Assembly: GCA_963681505.1 (NCBI GenBank)
Contig: OY811976.1
Span: forward strand, 2,559,350-2,623,349
DNA length: 64,000 bases
Reading direction: 5' to 3'
From: Eunapius fragilis
Lineage: Eukaryota > Porifera > Demospongiae > Spongillida > Spongillidae
Part shown: positions 30,701 through 43,252 of the stretch, piece by piece
Numbering within the stretch: position 1 is the stretch's first letter
Layout of the letters: every line of letters begins with the position of its first letter
Made by a program: the position numbers and the translations under genes
Notes under the pieces: generated by a model
What the model saw: the letters and a program-made list of their open reading frames with translations, nothing else
What the model was told of the DNA's origin: nothing
The model's database searches: none

Positions 30701-33700
30701 ATACATGTATGTAGTACAGTAGTGGTTGGCTGTGCAGTAATAACACATGTATGTATAGTACAGTAGTGGTTGGGTGTGCAGTAATAACACATGTATGTAG
30801 TACAGTAGTGGTTGGGTGTGCAGTAATAATACATGTATGTAGTACAGTAGTGGTTGGCTGTGCAGTAATAACACATGTATGTATAGTACAGTAGTGGTTG
30901 GGTGTGCAGTAATAACACATGTATGTAGTACAGTAGTGGTTGGCTGTGCAGTAATAACACATGTATGTAGTACAGTAGTGGTTGGGTGTGCACTAATAAC
31001 ACATGTATGTAGTACAGTAGTGGTTGGGTGTGCAGTAATAACACATGTATGTAGTACAGTAGTGGTTGGCTGTGCAGTAATAACACATGTATGTAGTACA
31101 GTAGTGGTTGGCTGTGCAGTAATAACACATGTATGTAGTACAGTAGTGGTTGGCTGTGCAGTAATAACACATGTATGTAGTACAGTAGTGGTTGGGTATG
31201 CAGTAATAACACATGTATGTAGTACAGTAGTGGTTGGCTGTGCAGTAATAACACATGTATGTAGTACAGTAGTGGTTGGCCGTGCAGTAATAACACATGT
31301 ATGTAGTACAGTAGTGGTTGGCTGTGCAGTAATAACACATGTATGTAGTACAGTAGTGGTTGGCTGTGCAGTAATAACACATGTATGTAGTACAGTAGTG
31401 GTTGGCTGTGCAGTAATAACACATGTATGTAGTACAGTAGTGGTTGGCTGTGCAGTAATAACACATGTATGTAGTACAGTAGTGGTTGGCTGTGCAGTAA
31501 TAACACATGTATGTAGTACAGTAGTGGTTGGGTGTGCAGTAATAACACATGTATGTAGTACAGTAGTGGTTGGCTGTGCAGTAATAACACATGTATGTAG
31601 TACAGTAGTGGTTGGCTGTGCAGTAATAACACATGTATGTAGTACAGTAGTGGTTGGCTGTGCAGTAATAACACATGTATGTAGTACAGTAGTGGTTGGC
31701 TGTGCAGTAATAACACATGTATGTAGTACAGTAGTGGTTGGCTGTGCAGTAATAACACATGTATGTAGTACAGTAGTGGTTGGGTGTGCAGTAATAACAC
31801 ATGTATGTAGTACAGTAGTGGTTGGGTATGCAGTAATAACACATGTATGTAGTACAGTAGTGGTTGGCTGTGCAGTAATAACACATGTATGTAGTACAGT
31901 AGTGGTTGGCTGTGCAGTAATAACACATGTATGTAGTACAGTAGTGGTTGGCTGTGCAGTAATAACACATGTATGTAGTACAGTAGTGGTTGGCTGTGCA
32001 GTAATAACACATGTATGTAGTACAGTAGTGGTTGGCTGTGCAGTAATAACACATGTATGTAGTACAGTAGTGGTTGGCTGGGCAGTAATAACACATGTAT
32101 GTAGTACAGTAGTGGTTGGCTGTGCAGTAATAACACATGTATGTAGTACAGTAGTGGTTGGCTGTGCAGTAATAACACATGTATGTAGTACAGTAGTGGT
32201 TGGCTGTGCAGTAATAACACATGTATGTAGTACAGTAGTGGTTGGCTGTGCAGTAATAACACATGTATGTAGTACAGTAGTGGTTGGCTGTGCAGTAATA
32301 ACACATGTATGTAGTACAGTAGTGGTTGGCTGTGCAGTAATAACACATGTATGTAGTACAGTAGTGGTTGGCTGTGCAGTAATAACACATGTATGTAGTA
32401 CAGTAGTGGTTGGCTGTGCAGTAATAACACATGTATGTAGTACAGTAGTGGTTGGCCGTGCAGTAATAACACATGTATGTAGTACAGTAGTGGTTGGGTG
32501 TGCAGTAATAACACATGTATGTAGTACAGTAGTGGTTGGCTGTGCAGTAATAACACATGTATGTAGTACAGTAGTGGTTGGCCGTGCAGTAATAACACAT
32601 GTATGTAGTACAGTAGTGGTTGGCTGTGCAGTAATAACACATGTATGTAGTACAGTAGTGGTTGGCTGTGCAGTAATAACACATGTATGTAGTACAGTAG
32701 TGGTTGGCCGTGCAGTAATAACACATGTATGTAGTACAGTAGTGGTTGGGTGTGCAGTAATAACACATGTATGTAGTACAGTAGTGGTTGGCTGTGCAGT
32801 AATAACACATGTATGTAGTACAGTAGTGGTTGGGTGTGCAGTAATAACACATGTATGTAGTACAGTAGTGGTTGGCCGTGCAGTAATAACACATGTATGT
32901 AGTACAGTAGTGGTTGGGTGTGCAGTAATAACACATGTATGTAGTACAGTAGTGGTTGGCTGTGCAGTAATAACACATGTATGTAGTACAGTAGTGGTTG
33001 GCCGTGCAGTAATAACACATGTATGTAGTACAGTAGTGGTTGGCTGTGCAGTAATAACACATGTATGTAGTACAGTAGTGGTTGGCCGTGCAGTAATAAC
33101 ACATGTATGTAGTACAGTAGTGGTTGGGTGTGCAGTAATAACACATGTATGTAGTACAGTAGTGGTTGGCTGTGCAGTAATAACACATGTATGTAGTACA
33201 GTAGTGGTTGGCCGTGCAGTAATAACACATGTATGTAGTACAGTAGTGGTTGGCTGTGCAGTAATAACACATGTATGTAGTACAGTAGTGGTTGGCTGTG
33301 CAGTAATAACACATGTATGTAGTACAGTAGTGGTTGGCTGTGCAGTAATAACACATGTATGTAGTACAGTAGTGGTTGGCTGTGCAGTAATAACACATGT
33401 ATGTAGTACAGTAGTGGTTGGCTGTGCAGTAATAACACATGTATGTAGTACAGTAGTGGTTGGCTGTGCAGTAATAACACATGTATGTAGTACAGTAGTG
33501 GTTGGCTGTGCAGTAATAACACATGTATGTAGTACAGTAGTGGTTGGCCGTGCAGTAATAACACATGTATGTAGTACAGTAGTGGTTGGGTGTGCAGTAA
33601 TAACACATGTATGTAGTACAGTAGTGGTTGGGTATGCAGTAATAACACATGTATGTAGTACAGTAGTGGTTGGCTGTGCAGTAATAACACATGTATGTAG

Positions 33701-36547
33701 TACAGTAGTGGTTGGCTGTGCAGTAATAACACATGTATGTAGTACAGTAGTGGTTGGGTATGCAGTAATAACACATGTATGTAGTACAGTAGTGGTTGGC
33801 TGTGCAGTAATAACACATGTATGTAGTACAGTAGTGGTTGGGTATGCAGTAATAACACATGTATGTAGTACAGTAGTGGTTGGCTGTGCAGTAATAACAC
33901 ATGTATGTAGTACAGTAGTGGTTGGCTGTGCAGTAATAACACATGTATGTAGTACAGTAGTGGTTGGCTGTGCAGTAATAACACATGTATGTAGTACAGT
34001 AGTGGTTGGCTGTGCAGTAATAACACATGTATGTAGTACAGTAGTGGTTGGCTGTGCAGTAATAACACATGTATGTAGTACAGTAGTGGTTGGCTGTGCA
34101 GTAATAACACATGTATGTAGTACAGTAGTGGTTGGGTATGCAGTAATAACACATGTATGTAGTACAGTAGTGGTTGGCTGTGCAGTAATAACACATGTAT
34201 GTAGTACAGTAGTGGTTGGCTGTGCAGTAATAACACATGTATGTAGTACAGTAGTGGTTGGGTATGCAGTAATAACACATGTATGTAGTACAGTAGTGGT
34301 TGGCTGTGCAGTAATAACACATGTATGTAGTACAGTAGTGGTTGGGTATGCAGTAATAACACATGTATGTAGTACAGTAGTGGTTGGCTGTGCAGTAATA
34401 ACACATGTATGTAGTACAGTAGTGGTTGGCTGTGCAGTAATAACACATGTATGTAGTACAGTAGTGGTTGGCTGTGCAGTAATAACACATGTATGTAGTA
34501 CAGTAGTGGTTGGCTGTGCAGTAATAACACATGTATGTAGTACAGTAGTGGTTGGCTGTGCAGTAATAACACATGTATGTAGTACAGTAGTGGTTGGCTG
34601 TGCAGTAATAACACATGTATGTAGTACAGTAGTGGTTGGGTGTGCAGTAATAACACATGTATGTAGTACAGTAGTGGTTGGGTATGCAGTAATAACACAT
34701 GTATGTAGTACAGTAGTGGTTGGCTGTGCAGTAATAACACATGTATGTAGTACAGTAGTGGTTGGCTGTGCAGTAATAACACATGTATGTAGTACAGTAG
34801 TGGTTGGGTATGCAGTAATAACACATGTATGTAGTACAGTAGTGGTTGGCTGTGCAGTAATAACACATGTATGTAGTACAGTAGTGGTTGGCTGTGCAGT
34901 AATAACACATGTATGTAGTACAGTAGTGGTTGGCTGTGCAGTAATAACACATGTATGTAGTACAGTAGTGGTTGGCTGTGCAGTAATAACACATGTATGT
35001 AGTACAGTAGTGGTTGGCTGTGCAGTAATAACACATGTATGTAGTACAGTAGTGGTTGGCTGTGCAGTAATAACACATGTATGTAGTACAGTAGTGGTTG
35101 GCTGGGCAGTAATAACACATGTATGTAGTACAGTAGTGGTTGGCTGTGCAGTAATGACACATGTATGTAGTACAGTAGTGGTTGGGTGTGCAGTAATAAC
35201 ACATGTATGTAGTACAGTAGTGGTTGGCTGTGCAGTAATAACACATGTATGTAGTACAGTAGTGGTTGGCTGTGCAGTAATAATACATGTATGTAGTACA
35301 GTAGTGGTTGGGTATGCAGTAATAACACATGTATGTAGTACAGTAGTGGTTGGCTGTGCAGTAATAACACATGTATGTAGTACAGTAGTGGTTGGCTGTG
35401 CAGTAATGACACATGTATGTAGTACAGTAGTGGTTGGGTATGCAGTAATAACACATGTATGTAGTACAGTAGTGGTTGGCTGTGCAGTAATAACACATGT
35501 ATGTAGTACAGTAGTGGTTGGCTGTGCAGTAATGACACATGTATGTAGTACAGTAGTGGTTGGGTGTGCAGTAATAACACATGTATGTAGTACAGTAGTG
35601 GTTGGGTATGCAGTAATAACACATGTATGTAGTACAGTAGTGGTTGGGTGTGCAGTAATAACACATGTATGTAGTACAGTAGTGGTTGGGTATGCAGTAA
35701 TAACACATGTATGTAGTACAGTAGTGGTTGGCTGTGCAGTAATAACACATGTATGTAGTACAGTAGTGGTTGGCTGTGCACTAATAACACATGTATGTAG
35801 TACAGTAGTGGTTGGGTGTGCAGTAATAACACATGTATGTAGTACAGTAGTGGTTGGCTGTGCAGTAATAACACATGTATGTAGTACAGTAGTGGTTGGG
35901 TGTGCAGTAATAACACATGTATGTAGTACAGTAGTGGTTGGCTGTGCACTAATAACACATGTATGTAGTACAGTAGTGGTTGGCTGTGCAGTAATAATAC
36001 ATGTATGTAGTACAGTAGTGGTTGGCTGTGCAGTAATAACACATGGATGTAGTTTTTGAGGTCTCTGTTTTTAACCACTGATAAACTGTGACTGATTTGA
36101 TTCCTGGTATGTTTAGCTACCCCTGCTAACTGTGGTACTCCAGTGGTTGGAGATGTGAATGTCACCAATGTCCCACCTACATCTTCACCAAGCAATGGTT
36201 CACCAAGCAATGGTGAGTATGCATGTTAAGCACATGTCATTCATGCACATGAGATGGTTTAATGCTCCATAAATAATAAAATATTAGCTCCTCCCCCACC
36301 ATTTCCCTGCCCACAATACTCCTCCCCATTGGAATAATAGGCTAGTGTTTGTGGCCTTTAAGTCCTTTCACAAACATTGGAGCACTCCAGGAAATAAACT
36401 GGTAGTCCTAGCTGTGTGGTATGATTTGGGGGAAAGGTACATTTCACAGTTATGCTATAATAATATCTTTCTTTAGGTGTTGGCATTAAAGGAGGAACAC
36501 TTGCAGTAGCAGTAGCAGGAGTATTGCTCGCACTGTGGTGCAATTAA
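27796..36547 (+). CDS. small Ig-domain surface protein, 3 exons
   Basis: Exons 27,796-28,138, 36,117-36,212 and 36,477-36,547, both introns phase 1, 510 bp in total (169 residues). The N-terminus is a signal peptide (MLFLFCSVKAFVVLLLMSST). One Ig-like domain follows, with CTCEGNP, the core Trp in ILWLLDG and the second Cys in SIMCQIW. Exon 2 codes a Pro/Ser/Asn-rich stalk. Exon 3 codes GGTLAVAVAGVLLALWCN and stop: a hydrophobic C-terminus with no cytoplasmic tail, which suggests a GPI anchor. Intron 1 is 7978 bp and almost wholly a 42-bp minisatellite. The Ig domain is similar to the one in the gene at 51.7 kb (W-x-x-DG pattern). An AG within the first exon leaves another start possible. Confidence 0.65.
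28158..36050. repeat. 42-bp minisatellite, about 188 units, intronic
   Basis: Unit GCAGTAATAACACATGTATG plus TAGTACAGTAGTGGTTGGCTGT. First and last unit starts (28,158 and 36,030) differ by 7872 = 187 x 42 + 18. The extra 18 bp are explained by nine units with an added TA (TGTATAGTACAG), all between about 29,350 and 30,890. It begins 20 bp after the 5' splice site of the Ig gene. Because 42 is a multiple of 3, it is open over long distances on both strands. These frames are not genes. Confidence 0.97.
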
Positions 36548-36963
36548 AGAAAGTGGACAAACCCATGTACTACATGTAGTATAGCAAGAAAAATAATCTG
36601 TGTATTCATTGTTATTTCAATACTGATTGTGGTTACTCGTGAGTGAGAAAGGGAGGATGCCATGCGACGGTGCTGCCCCAACTAAAAATGAGAAAGTTTG
36701 TGTCTTTTTGTGGCCTGCTATATTACTAACGGGCAGGAGTCACCATTTGTTGAAGACGATGGCTAGTCCACAAGGTTTGGATGCAGACACGCTCCCGTGA
36801 CTCTACGAGCAAATAAAGCCCAAGTTTTTAGCGGACAGCACTGTTTCTATCTCGCTGTGTGCTAGTATTGTGGACATTAGATACTGCGTGTGTTCTCCTG
36901 CCTATAAACCTCCTCCCCAAACGTGTTTGTACCATGTGCAAATGCGATGGTGATTATTATTAT
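36548..36963. other. 3' flank of Ig gene, no gene seen
   Basis: No recognisable coding. An AATAAA occurs near 36,813, about 265 bp after the stop codon, and could serve the Ig gene. Confidence 0.4.
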
Positions 36964-37056
36964 TATGTATGTATGTATGTATGTATGTATGTATGTATGT
37001 ATGTATGTATGTATGTTTGTATGTATGTATGTATGCATGCATGTATGCATGCATGT
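36964..37056. repeat. (TATG)n microsatellite
   Basis: About 20 TATG units with a few substitutions toward the 3' end (TGCATGCA). (CA)n runs follow at about 37,196-37,262 and a (GT)n run at 37,614-37,645. Confidence 0.95.
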
Positions 37057-37325
37057 AAATCTGTAGTGTGTGTGTAACATTACATACACACAGTTACACC
37101 CAAGGAAGGACTATTCGCTTTTACTTAGAGTTTTGCATGAGAAAACAAAGTCTTGTTTGTACCACTCCAGTTTACAGCCCATATATGCACACATAAACAT
37201 ACACACACATGCACGCACACACGCATGCACACACACACGCACACACACACACACACACACACCTGGCATGCACTTGCTGAAAGATGTTGGGTTGAGATGA
37301 ACATTAATGTTCACATGTCCATTTC

Positions 37326-37611
37326 ACAAACAATAAACATGTAACTGCAGTTGCAAGCGTATGTCAGTGCTGGTGTGTGGTGTGTATGTGTGTGCATGCA
37401 TAAACGTGCACATTGAAACACAAGACAATTTAGAATAAGCAACGGTTTCAATAGAAATACAAATTTAGATACAAAGAGAAGCATGTGATGAATAGGATGA
37501 CAGCTAAAGGCAGTTTAATGTTTGTATGTGGGTCGACAATTAGGAAATAAAATAAATTGCAATAGCAAAGCATTGATGTTGATGAGTGAATGACTGATCA
37601 TGAATGCCCAT

Positions 37612-37647
<36 letters not shown>

Positions 37648-38965
37648 CGGGCGGGGAGGGGGGGGCGCACTGGTCTCCTGTGGCCCCTGGTTCCGCCAGT
37701 CTGCATCCCCAATGCGTTACCTTAATGCTAAACCGGTGATATTTTGAGAGTTATTAATAGGTGCTATAACAAATGCATTAATGACGTGTGCTCTTAGTTT
37801 AGTGCAATGTATAACGTTTTGTTCCCCCCAAACAGGTGCTCCTGAACACATTTCCAAACTGCTGGTGACATCATGGAAATTGTGTCCATTGCACACAACA
37901 TAAAGGACCAATAGTGGCTTACCTGACATGGACATGCCCATCAAGGTGACTGGCCTGATCTGGCCGGGGCGGCTTGTAAGCTTATTGCTGTGGAATGTCT
38001 GCTTTCATACATGCACATCATTGCACGTCCAGTTCATAGATGTCACATGTTCTAATATCCATGGCAATACATGTCTTACAACCTTCCCATTTGTACTAAA
38101 TTCTCTGTGATGAGCTGATAGTGTGTGTAGGTTGGGGTGAGTTGAGCTTGTGCGGTTGTCGTGTCTGTTCCATGGTTTGTGTGCTCCCATTAAGGTCTGG
38201 GCACTTTCTAATTAGAATATCAAGCTGGCCTTTGGACGGCTGGCATTGTCCATTGGGTGAGGTGTTCTCTGTGATGAGCTGATAGTGTGTGTAGGTTGGG
38301 GTGAGTTGAGCTTGTGCGGTTCTTGCCTCCATTTAACTCATTTCCTCACTTTCAGTCATACCCCATCGAACACACTGTCCCCAAAATATTGACACCTGGT
38401 ATGGTTGCAGGTCACACATGTATATATAAAGGATGGTAGAGGTGGGCTGCAATCACTCCAGCTAAATGCCAGCTACGTTGCTTACCATGGCTGTACATAT
38501 AAATGTATTGCTACAGGTGTTATTGTTTATACATCAATGGCAGGTAGCACCCTTTTGGCTTCTACCCTGGCCTAACCATTTACCTTGACCAGCGTCCAGG
38601 TGTGGGCTGACCAAATGGTAACCTTGGTTCCAGTCACACTCAGGGTAGGGGGACAGCAAACCCACAGTCGCCTGACCCCTTTTGGGCAAAAAATCAACTA
38701 TGCCAAGCACATCACCAATTGGAAACTAAGCACGAGGGAGCATTCTGACAGAATTAAATGACACCAATTCCTCTGATCTTAGGTTGTGTATGAATGTGAG
38801 TGTGTGCATGTGTGTGACTTATGGATCTTATTTTGTATGGATATTATTTTGTAGAACCAAATATAATTGGTTCACCAATGAAGATAAATTAAACAAGAAA
38901 GAGGTTTTAGTAGGCCAACGAGAGTACTACATGTTGGTAAATACATGTAGCTACAAGGTAGTCTC
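37326..38965. repeat. dispersed repeat, long copy (short copy 63,019-63,455)
   Basis: Sequence from CAAACAATAAACATGTAACT to the (GT)n run at 37,645, and again from about 38,828 to 38,965, matches 63,019-63,455. The middle 1.2 kb (37,650-38,825) is present only here. It contains a local duplication: the 55-bp stretch starting TCTGTGATGAGCTGATAGTG occurs at about 38,101 and about 38,267. No coding is seen. Confidence 0.8.
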
Positions 38966-39025
38966 GTACCCAGACCGTCTATGACGTAAGCGATTATCGC
39001 TGTAAACAGTATAATCACTACGTTC

Positions 39026-39166
39026 GGACTATCCATTGCAAAGTTATTAGGCACTGAATTTATAATTAGCCATACATTTCAACGCGAGCGTTCCTTTTCT
39101 TTTGCTTTTCCTGGAAATTTTGATAAAGTACCATAAGGGGGATTTAGCTGGACACTGTCCCATATA
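39026..39166. mobile_element. MITE fragment (GGACAGTGTCC family)
   Basis: Right-hand half of the element family seen complete at 39,645-39,900 and 54,965-55,214. It shares AAAGTTATTAGGCACTGAAT and ends GCTGGACACTGTCCCATA. The left half is absent. Confidence 0.7.
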
Positions 39167-39644
39167 TTTTATTTTATTTCTTGACGGTAAGATGGATTTA
39201 CGGTACGGCAAATAATACTTTGCGCCACAGCGTAATGAACTCGCGGTATATGAATGGATATGTGCATAATAAACAAGACCTGCCGCGTTGCAGTGTTCCT
39301 TCTACTGGCGGCGGACTGTAAGTGATACAATATCGTGTGTTGATTAATATTTGTTATACCGGTAGGCCAATAGGCACAGTAGCTTATTGGAACCACTGCC
39401 GTGTTCTCAATTAGGCAGTATGATGGCTTTCTTATATATATCACCAGCCACATCAAACAGATCTTTATATTGGCTGTGCACTGACATTTTACTGAGCGCC
39501 AATGATTTAGATAAAATTTTGGAACCCAAATCATTGGCGCAGGTTACTTGGGGTAGCTGCTAGGGGTAATATAAAATTTAACGAACAAAAGCGATACTTA
39601 TTATATCTGTAGTAATTTTCATGACTTATTAGGTAAAGACACAT
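39167..39644. other. no recognisable gene
   Basis: Between the MITE fragment and the full MITE there is only AT-rich sequence. One open frame of 121 codons on the minus strand (39,169-39,534) shows no recognisable motif. Confidence 0.4.
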
Positions 39645-39900
39645 GGGGACAGTGTCCAGAACAGTCACCCTTATGCATGGGCAGTTCTTCATGTTTTCAA
39701 AAGAATTTCATTTTCCGTGAACTCCAAAGAGGTATCAAATGCATGGTCCTTATGCATCCTAAGTTGGACTATCCATGCATCATAAAGTTATTAGGCACTG
39801 AATTAATACGTACATTTCAGCTGCAAGCGTTACTTTTCTTCTGCTTGTCCTGGAAATTTTGATGGAGTATCATAAGTGTGATTTTGCTGGACACTGTTCC
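39645..39900. mobile_element. MITE, full copy (GGACAGTGTCC family)
   Basis: Ends GGGGACAGTGTCCAGAACAG and, inverted, GGAACAGTGTCCAGCAAAAT form imperfect terminal inverted repeats of about 30 bp. The interior is non-coding. The second full copy lies at 54,965-55,214. Confidence 0.8.
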
Positions 39901-42234
39901 ATATGATATGCATACTAAACATCAACAGCCATGCACTATAGGGGTAACCATTACACGGATCGGAGCGTTCTACGTCGATCACATGCACCGAACCTGTTCA
40001 AAAACTGCATGAAAAGCACTTTAATGATAACGTACTAGTAATAGTATGAAGATATCTGGACTTAGATAATTCAATGCTGGCATGCGAAGGTAACGTAGCA
40101 CTTACAGCCATCAGTGAACTGCTGTCCCGGCCCGTTACCACGTTACTGTTTGAAGCCCGGCCCAGAGATCACTTACAACGAGGAATTTCCTCGTGAATGA
40201 CTTTTTAAATGCAAAGCTTCCGGACAAGCGAGCCGTCGGGCGGGAATGGATAAGTCTTAGACTTACCCGTCCCGACCACACCACACCCAAACCTGATGGC
40301 CATGGGATTCAAATCGACCAGTATAGAAACGGAAATTATAGGAGAAAAAGCTGTTAACAGTACTTTCGGCACGGGTAAAAATGAGCGGACAGAACAATAT
40401 TATTGTACGACTCCTCTATCCGCTTTACTAAACAGATTCTGAAGCGTCTTGTTATTCGGTAAATGCCATGTATTCCCGCCCGCATGCAGATAGAAAATGA
40501 AAGGGCAAAAATGACTGTCATAGAGAAATGATTTTAATGACATCTTAAATGTGTACAAATGAGATCCTATTTTCGTGGAATGCTGTAGCGGTGCATGTTC
40601 GAAGAATGATCAGAGAGATTTAATTAACAGAAATGATAGCCGACCTAGAGGAAACAACATTGTAAGCAGGGAGACAATTCCAAATTTTACAAACGCATTC
40701 AGAACAGGAGTATAGTCTGATTGAAGATTTAGGTAGATGTTAACTTGAGACTGTGAACATGAGTTGAAAGTGAAGGTTAGGCTATAAAAAATCAAAAGAA
40801 AGGTCAACAATACCTTTTACCATGTTTAGCACAAAAATGGATCACAAATATTCTTCTATATACATTCTAGGGAATGAAAGTTATAGTAAATTACCGTTGG
40901 AAATCTAGCTCTTCTGAATACCGAGAGATCAGGAGAAAAATCTTTGAACTTTCTCTTGATGCAATTAGATCTTTAAGTCATGGGGACCAAATGGGAGGGA
41001 AGTTGTTGGTGTAGTGCATAAGTTGATTTCACACTGTTATAATGTTTACATAAAATTGACGATAATTATACAATTCATGCATGAATTCTATTTCTGGTGG
41101 TAGTACAATTACACTGGGCGGGTGTGGGTTTCCCGCGCGGTAGTAGATGGCGCGTGCCATCCATGCACTTTATATCTGCATGGCTATTCAATCACCATGC
41201 ACACTTCTGGTAGGCGGATATATATCTGCCTACCAGGCGCTTTATAAGAGTGCTTGCGATACAACGAAGAATGAACACAAGTTCATTCATGCATTGTTTT
41301 AGAATGAACATTTGCAAATGCACTATTTTCTAATCATTGTATTACGAAGCACAAAACAATTTTAAAATTGAATACTATGTTGTCATTACTGTTTCATGCG
41401 TATCATATCACCAGTAAACTGTAATCATCACTATTGCCATCATGCACCATCACCATGCACTGTCTCACGTCACGGGGCATCTTTACATGTGAATTCATGT
41501 ATCAGAAGCACACATATCAGGATAGTGATTTTGTGTTATAAGTTTCATTTGTATGAGCTGTTCATCATTTCATATTTGCTGAATACAATAGTATATGCAA
41601 TATTTAAGATGTCATTACTCAGTATATAATACTGCAATGATGGGTATGAGATTATCCATCTGCTCACTAAAACAACCTGAAAATCATTTATTACGGAAAC
41701 CTATCTCTTTTGATGGGGGACAGTTTTCACTAGAGGGGATACTATACCCTAGGGAAAAGTGACCGGGATGACAATTTACCCTAGTGTATTTTGTATAGAA
41801 AACTGTCCGGGGAAACAGATTTAGGGGAGGGGTGGGGGCACTTTTTACTAGTACAACGGTATAGCCGGTAACGCTGCATGGGGAAAAGTTCAAGAATAGG
41901 TAGAATAAAAACTGTAAAGGCAAAACAGAAGAGTTGAAGCATTAGAAGTCTGCAGGACTGGAAATCTAGTGTAGGCTGTAAAGGCTACATGCAAGCAACG
42001 AGTGAATGGCTTCAAGACTGCACACCAATAACAGACAGCTATTTATTTTAGAAGGAGGACATACGTCATATAATGTTCTCTTTTTATTCTACGCAAACTA
42101 ATGAACAAATCTATCAAACAGCATTGTAAGTAGCTGCACCAAGATACTAATACCTTCGTTACCAACTTCAAAAGGGAGTAAGTAGCAATTTGAATGTTGG
42201 TTCATGTGCAAATAGGCTCGGCAGCCAAACACTG
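39901..42234. other. no recognisable gene
   Basis: No domain-bearing open frame, tandem array or RNA gene. Around 41,715-41,815 related sequences ACAGTTTTC and GAAAACTGTCC face each other, suggesting a small decayed inverted-repeat element. Confidence 0.4.
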
Positions 42235-42345
42235 TTCAAGTTTTATCTTTTGGCAACTTAACACACTCTTCATGAAATGGTTCTTTGTAGTTGTAGCAAT
42301 ATATTGCAGTTCCACACTTTGGTAGTCTGCAAGAACAGATAATGT
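42235..42345 (-). pseudogene. PHD-like zinc region
   Basis: Reads IICSCRLPKCGTAIYCYNYK, then FHEECVKLPKDK and stop. The pattern CxCRLP, two residues YCY, FHxxC matches the PHD-like motif that follows Ulp1 domains in transposon proteins of cnidarians and sponges. One Cys of the usual CxxC pair is replaced (YCYNY). Confidence 0.55.
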
Positions 42346-42449
42346 CTATGGTTACCTCTTTATGAATTAGATCGTAGTCCTTTTCTGCACTGATAGGTAG
42401 GAAACGACTCTATCAACTTTTGTTCTAAACACATTATGAAGTGGCTTCG

Positions 42450-43070
42450 CAGATTTTATTGAATATAGGTTAGTTCTGATGGTTATTGCAAGTGTGAATA
42501 GTACACAGTCATCATCGCTTCCTTTTTTTGTACATTAGGGGGATATAGTGGCTCCAATATGGCATAAATTGACGCTACTTGCTTGGCAAAGCTTTCAGAG
42601 ATAGTCCTAGACAAAGAGTCAAAAACCTTTACATGCTCTGAAGGGCAGTTGATGTTTCATGCAGTTATCCGGGCCAATGGTTTTCAGACACATGAAGGAC
42701 CTGGACAAAAGGTCCTCTTTGTACTTCAAAACCTAGTATCTGACCCAGTGTAGGTGGTTGAAGACCTCCAACATCTGCATATTGTTTCTTTAACAGGACT
42801 TGTGTCACAGTGCAGGGCCGTAGCCTCCAGTCCGGCCAGTCCGGCCAGTCCGGCCATGGCCGGACCGGTTTTAGCCTAGCCAACTTCCATTTTTTATGTT
42901 AATACTATAATTTATTAATTTCCTCATGGTCTCCCACCCTCGCTCCCACCAATGGCCGGACCGGTTTATTTATCATGGCTACGGCCCTGCAGTGATCACC
43001 CTATCATTCAGCCATTCATCCTGAAGTAAGCAATTCTTATCACTTTCATAGAGTTGTAACTCTTTGATCC
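42450..43070 (-). pseudogene. Ulp1/C48-like cysteine peptidase, split by a MITE
   Basis: The N-terminal part DEWLNDRVIT ends at the MITE and resumes as VTQVLLKKQYADVGGLQ. Then come VQVLHVSENHW (catalytic His), in a shifted frame VKVFDSLSRTISESFA (catalytic Asp), and after another frame change DDCVLFTLAIT (catalytic Cys). The His-Asp-Cys order is that of Ulp1 (C48) peptidases. It has at least two frameshifts in addition to the insertion. Such domains ride on several DNA transposon types; here it follows an integrase on the same strand. Confidence 0.65.
42813..42989. mobile_element. hAT-type MITE, 177 bp, 5-bp TSD
   Basis: Perfect 13-bp terminal inverted repeats CAGGGCCGTAGCC / GGCTACGGCCCTG, flanked by CAGTG on both sides (42,808-42,812, 42,990-42,994). 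It sits inside the Ulp1-like frame. Removing the element plus one CAGTG joins VIT to VTQVLLKK in frame, which fixes the duplication length at 5 bp. The interior has tandem CCGGCCAGT units. The ends resemble those of the larger hAT element at 46,903. Confidence 0.95.
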
Positions 43071-43252
43071 AGAATGTACAGACCTGTTGTTCCCCAACAG
43101 TATCTGTATTGAAACATCAACATTTATTGGAGACACTACAGAATTGGAAATTAATGCATCAATCGACTAGTTAAGAATTGATCTATTTCTGCTAAAACAC
43201 TTACTAGTGTCATAGATAACATGAGGCATTACTTTAACCTCCAGTTTGCGGC

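Noticed and set aside
28076..36210. Very long open frames (hundreds to about 2500 codons) on both strands across the 42-bp array
   Set aside because: A tandem unit whose length is a multiple of 3 and that lacks stops in a frame stays open by construction. Translated repeats such as CAVITHVCSTVVVG have no domain, and the region is an intron of the Ig gene.
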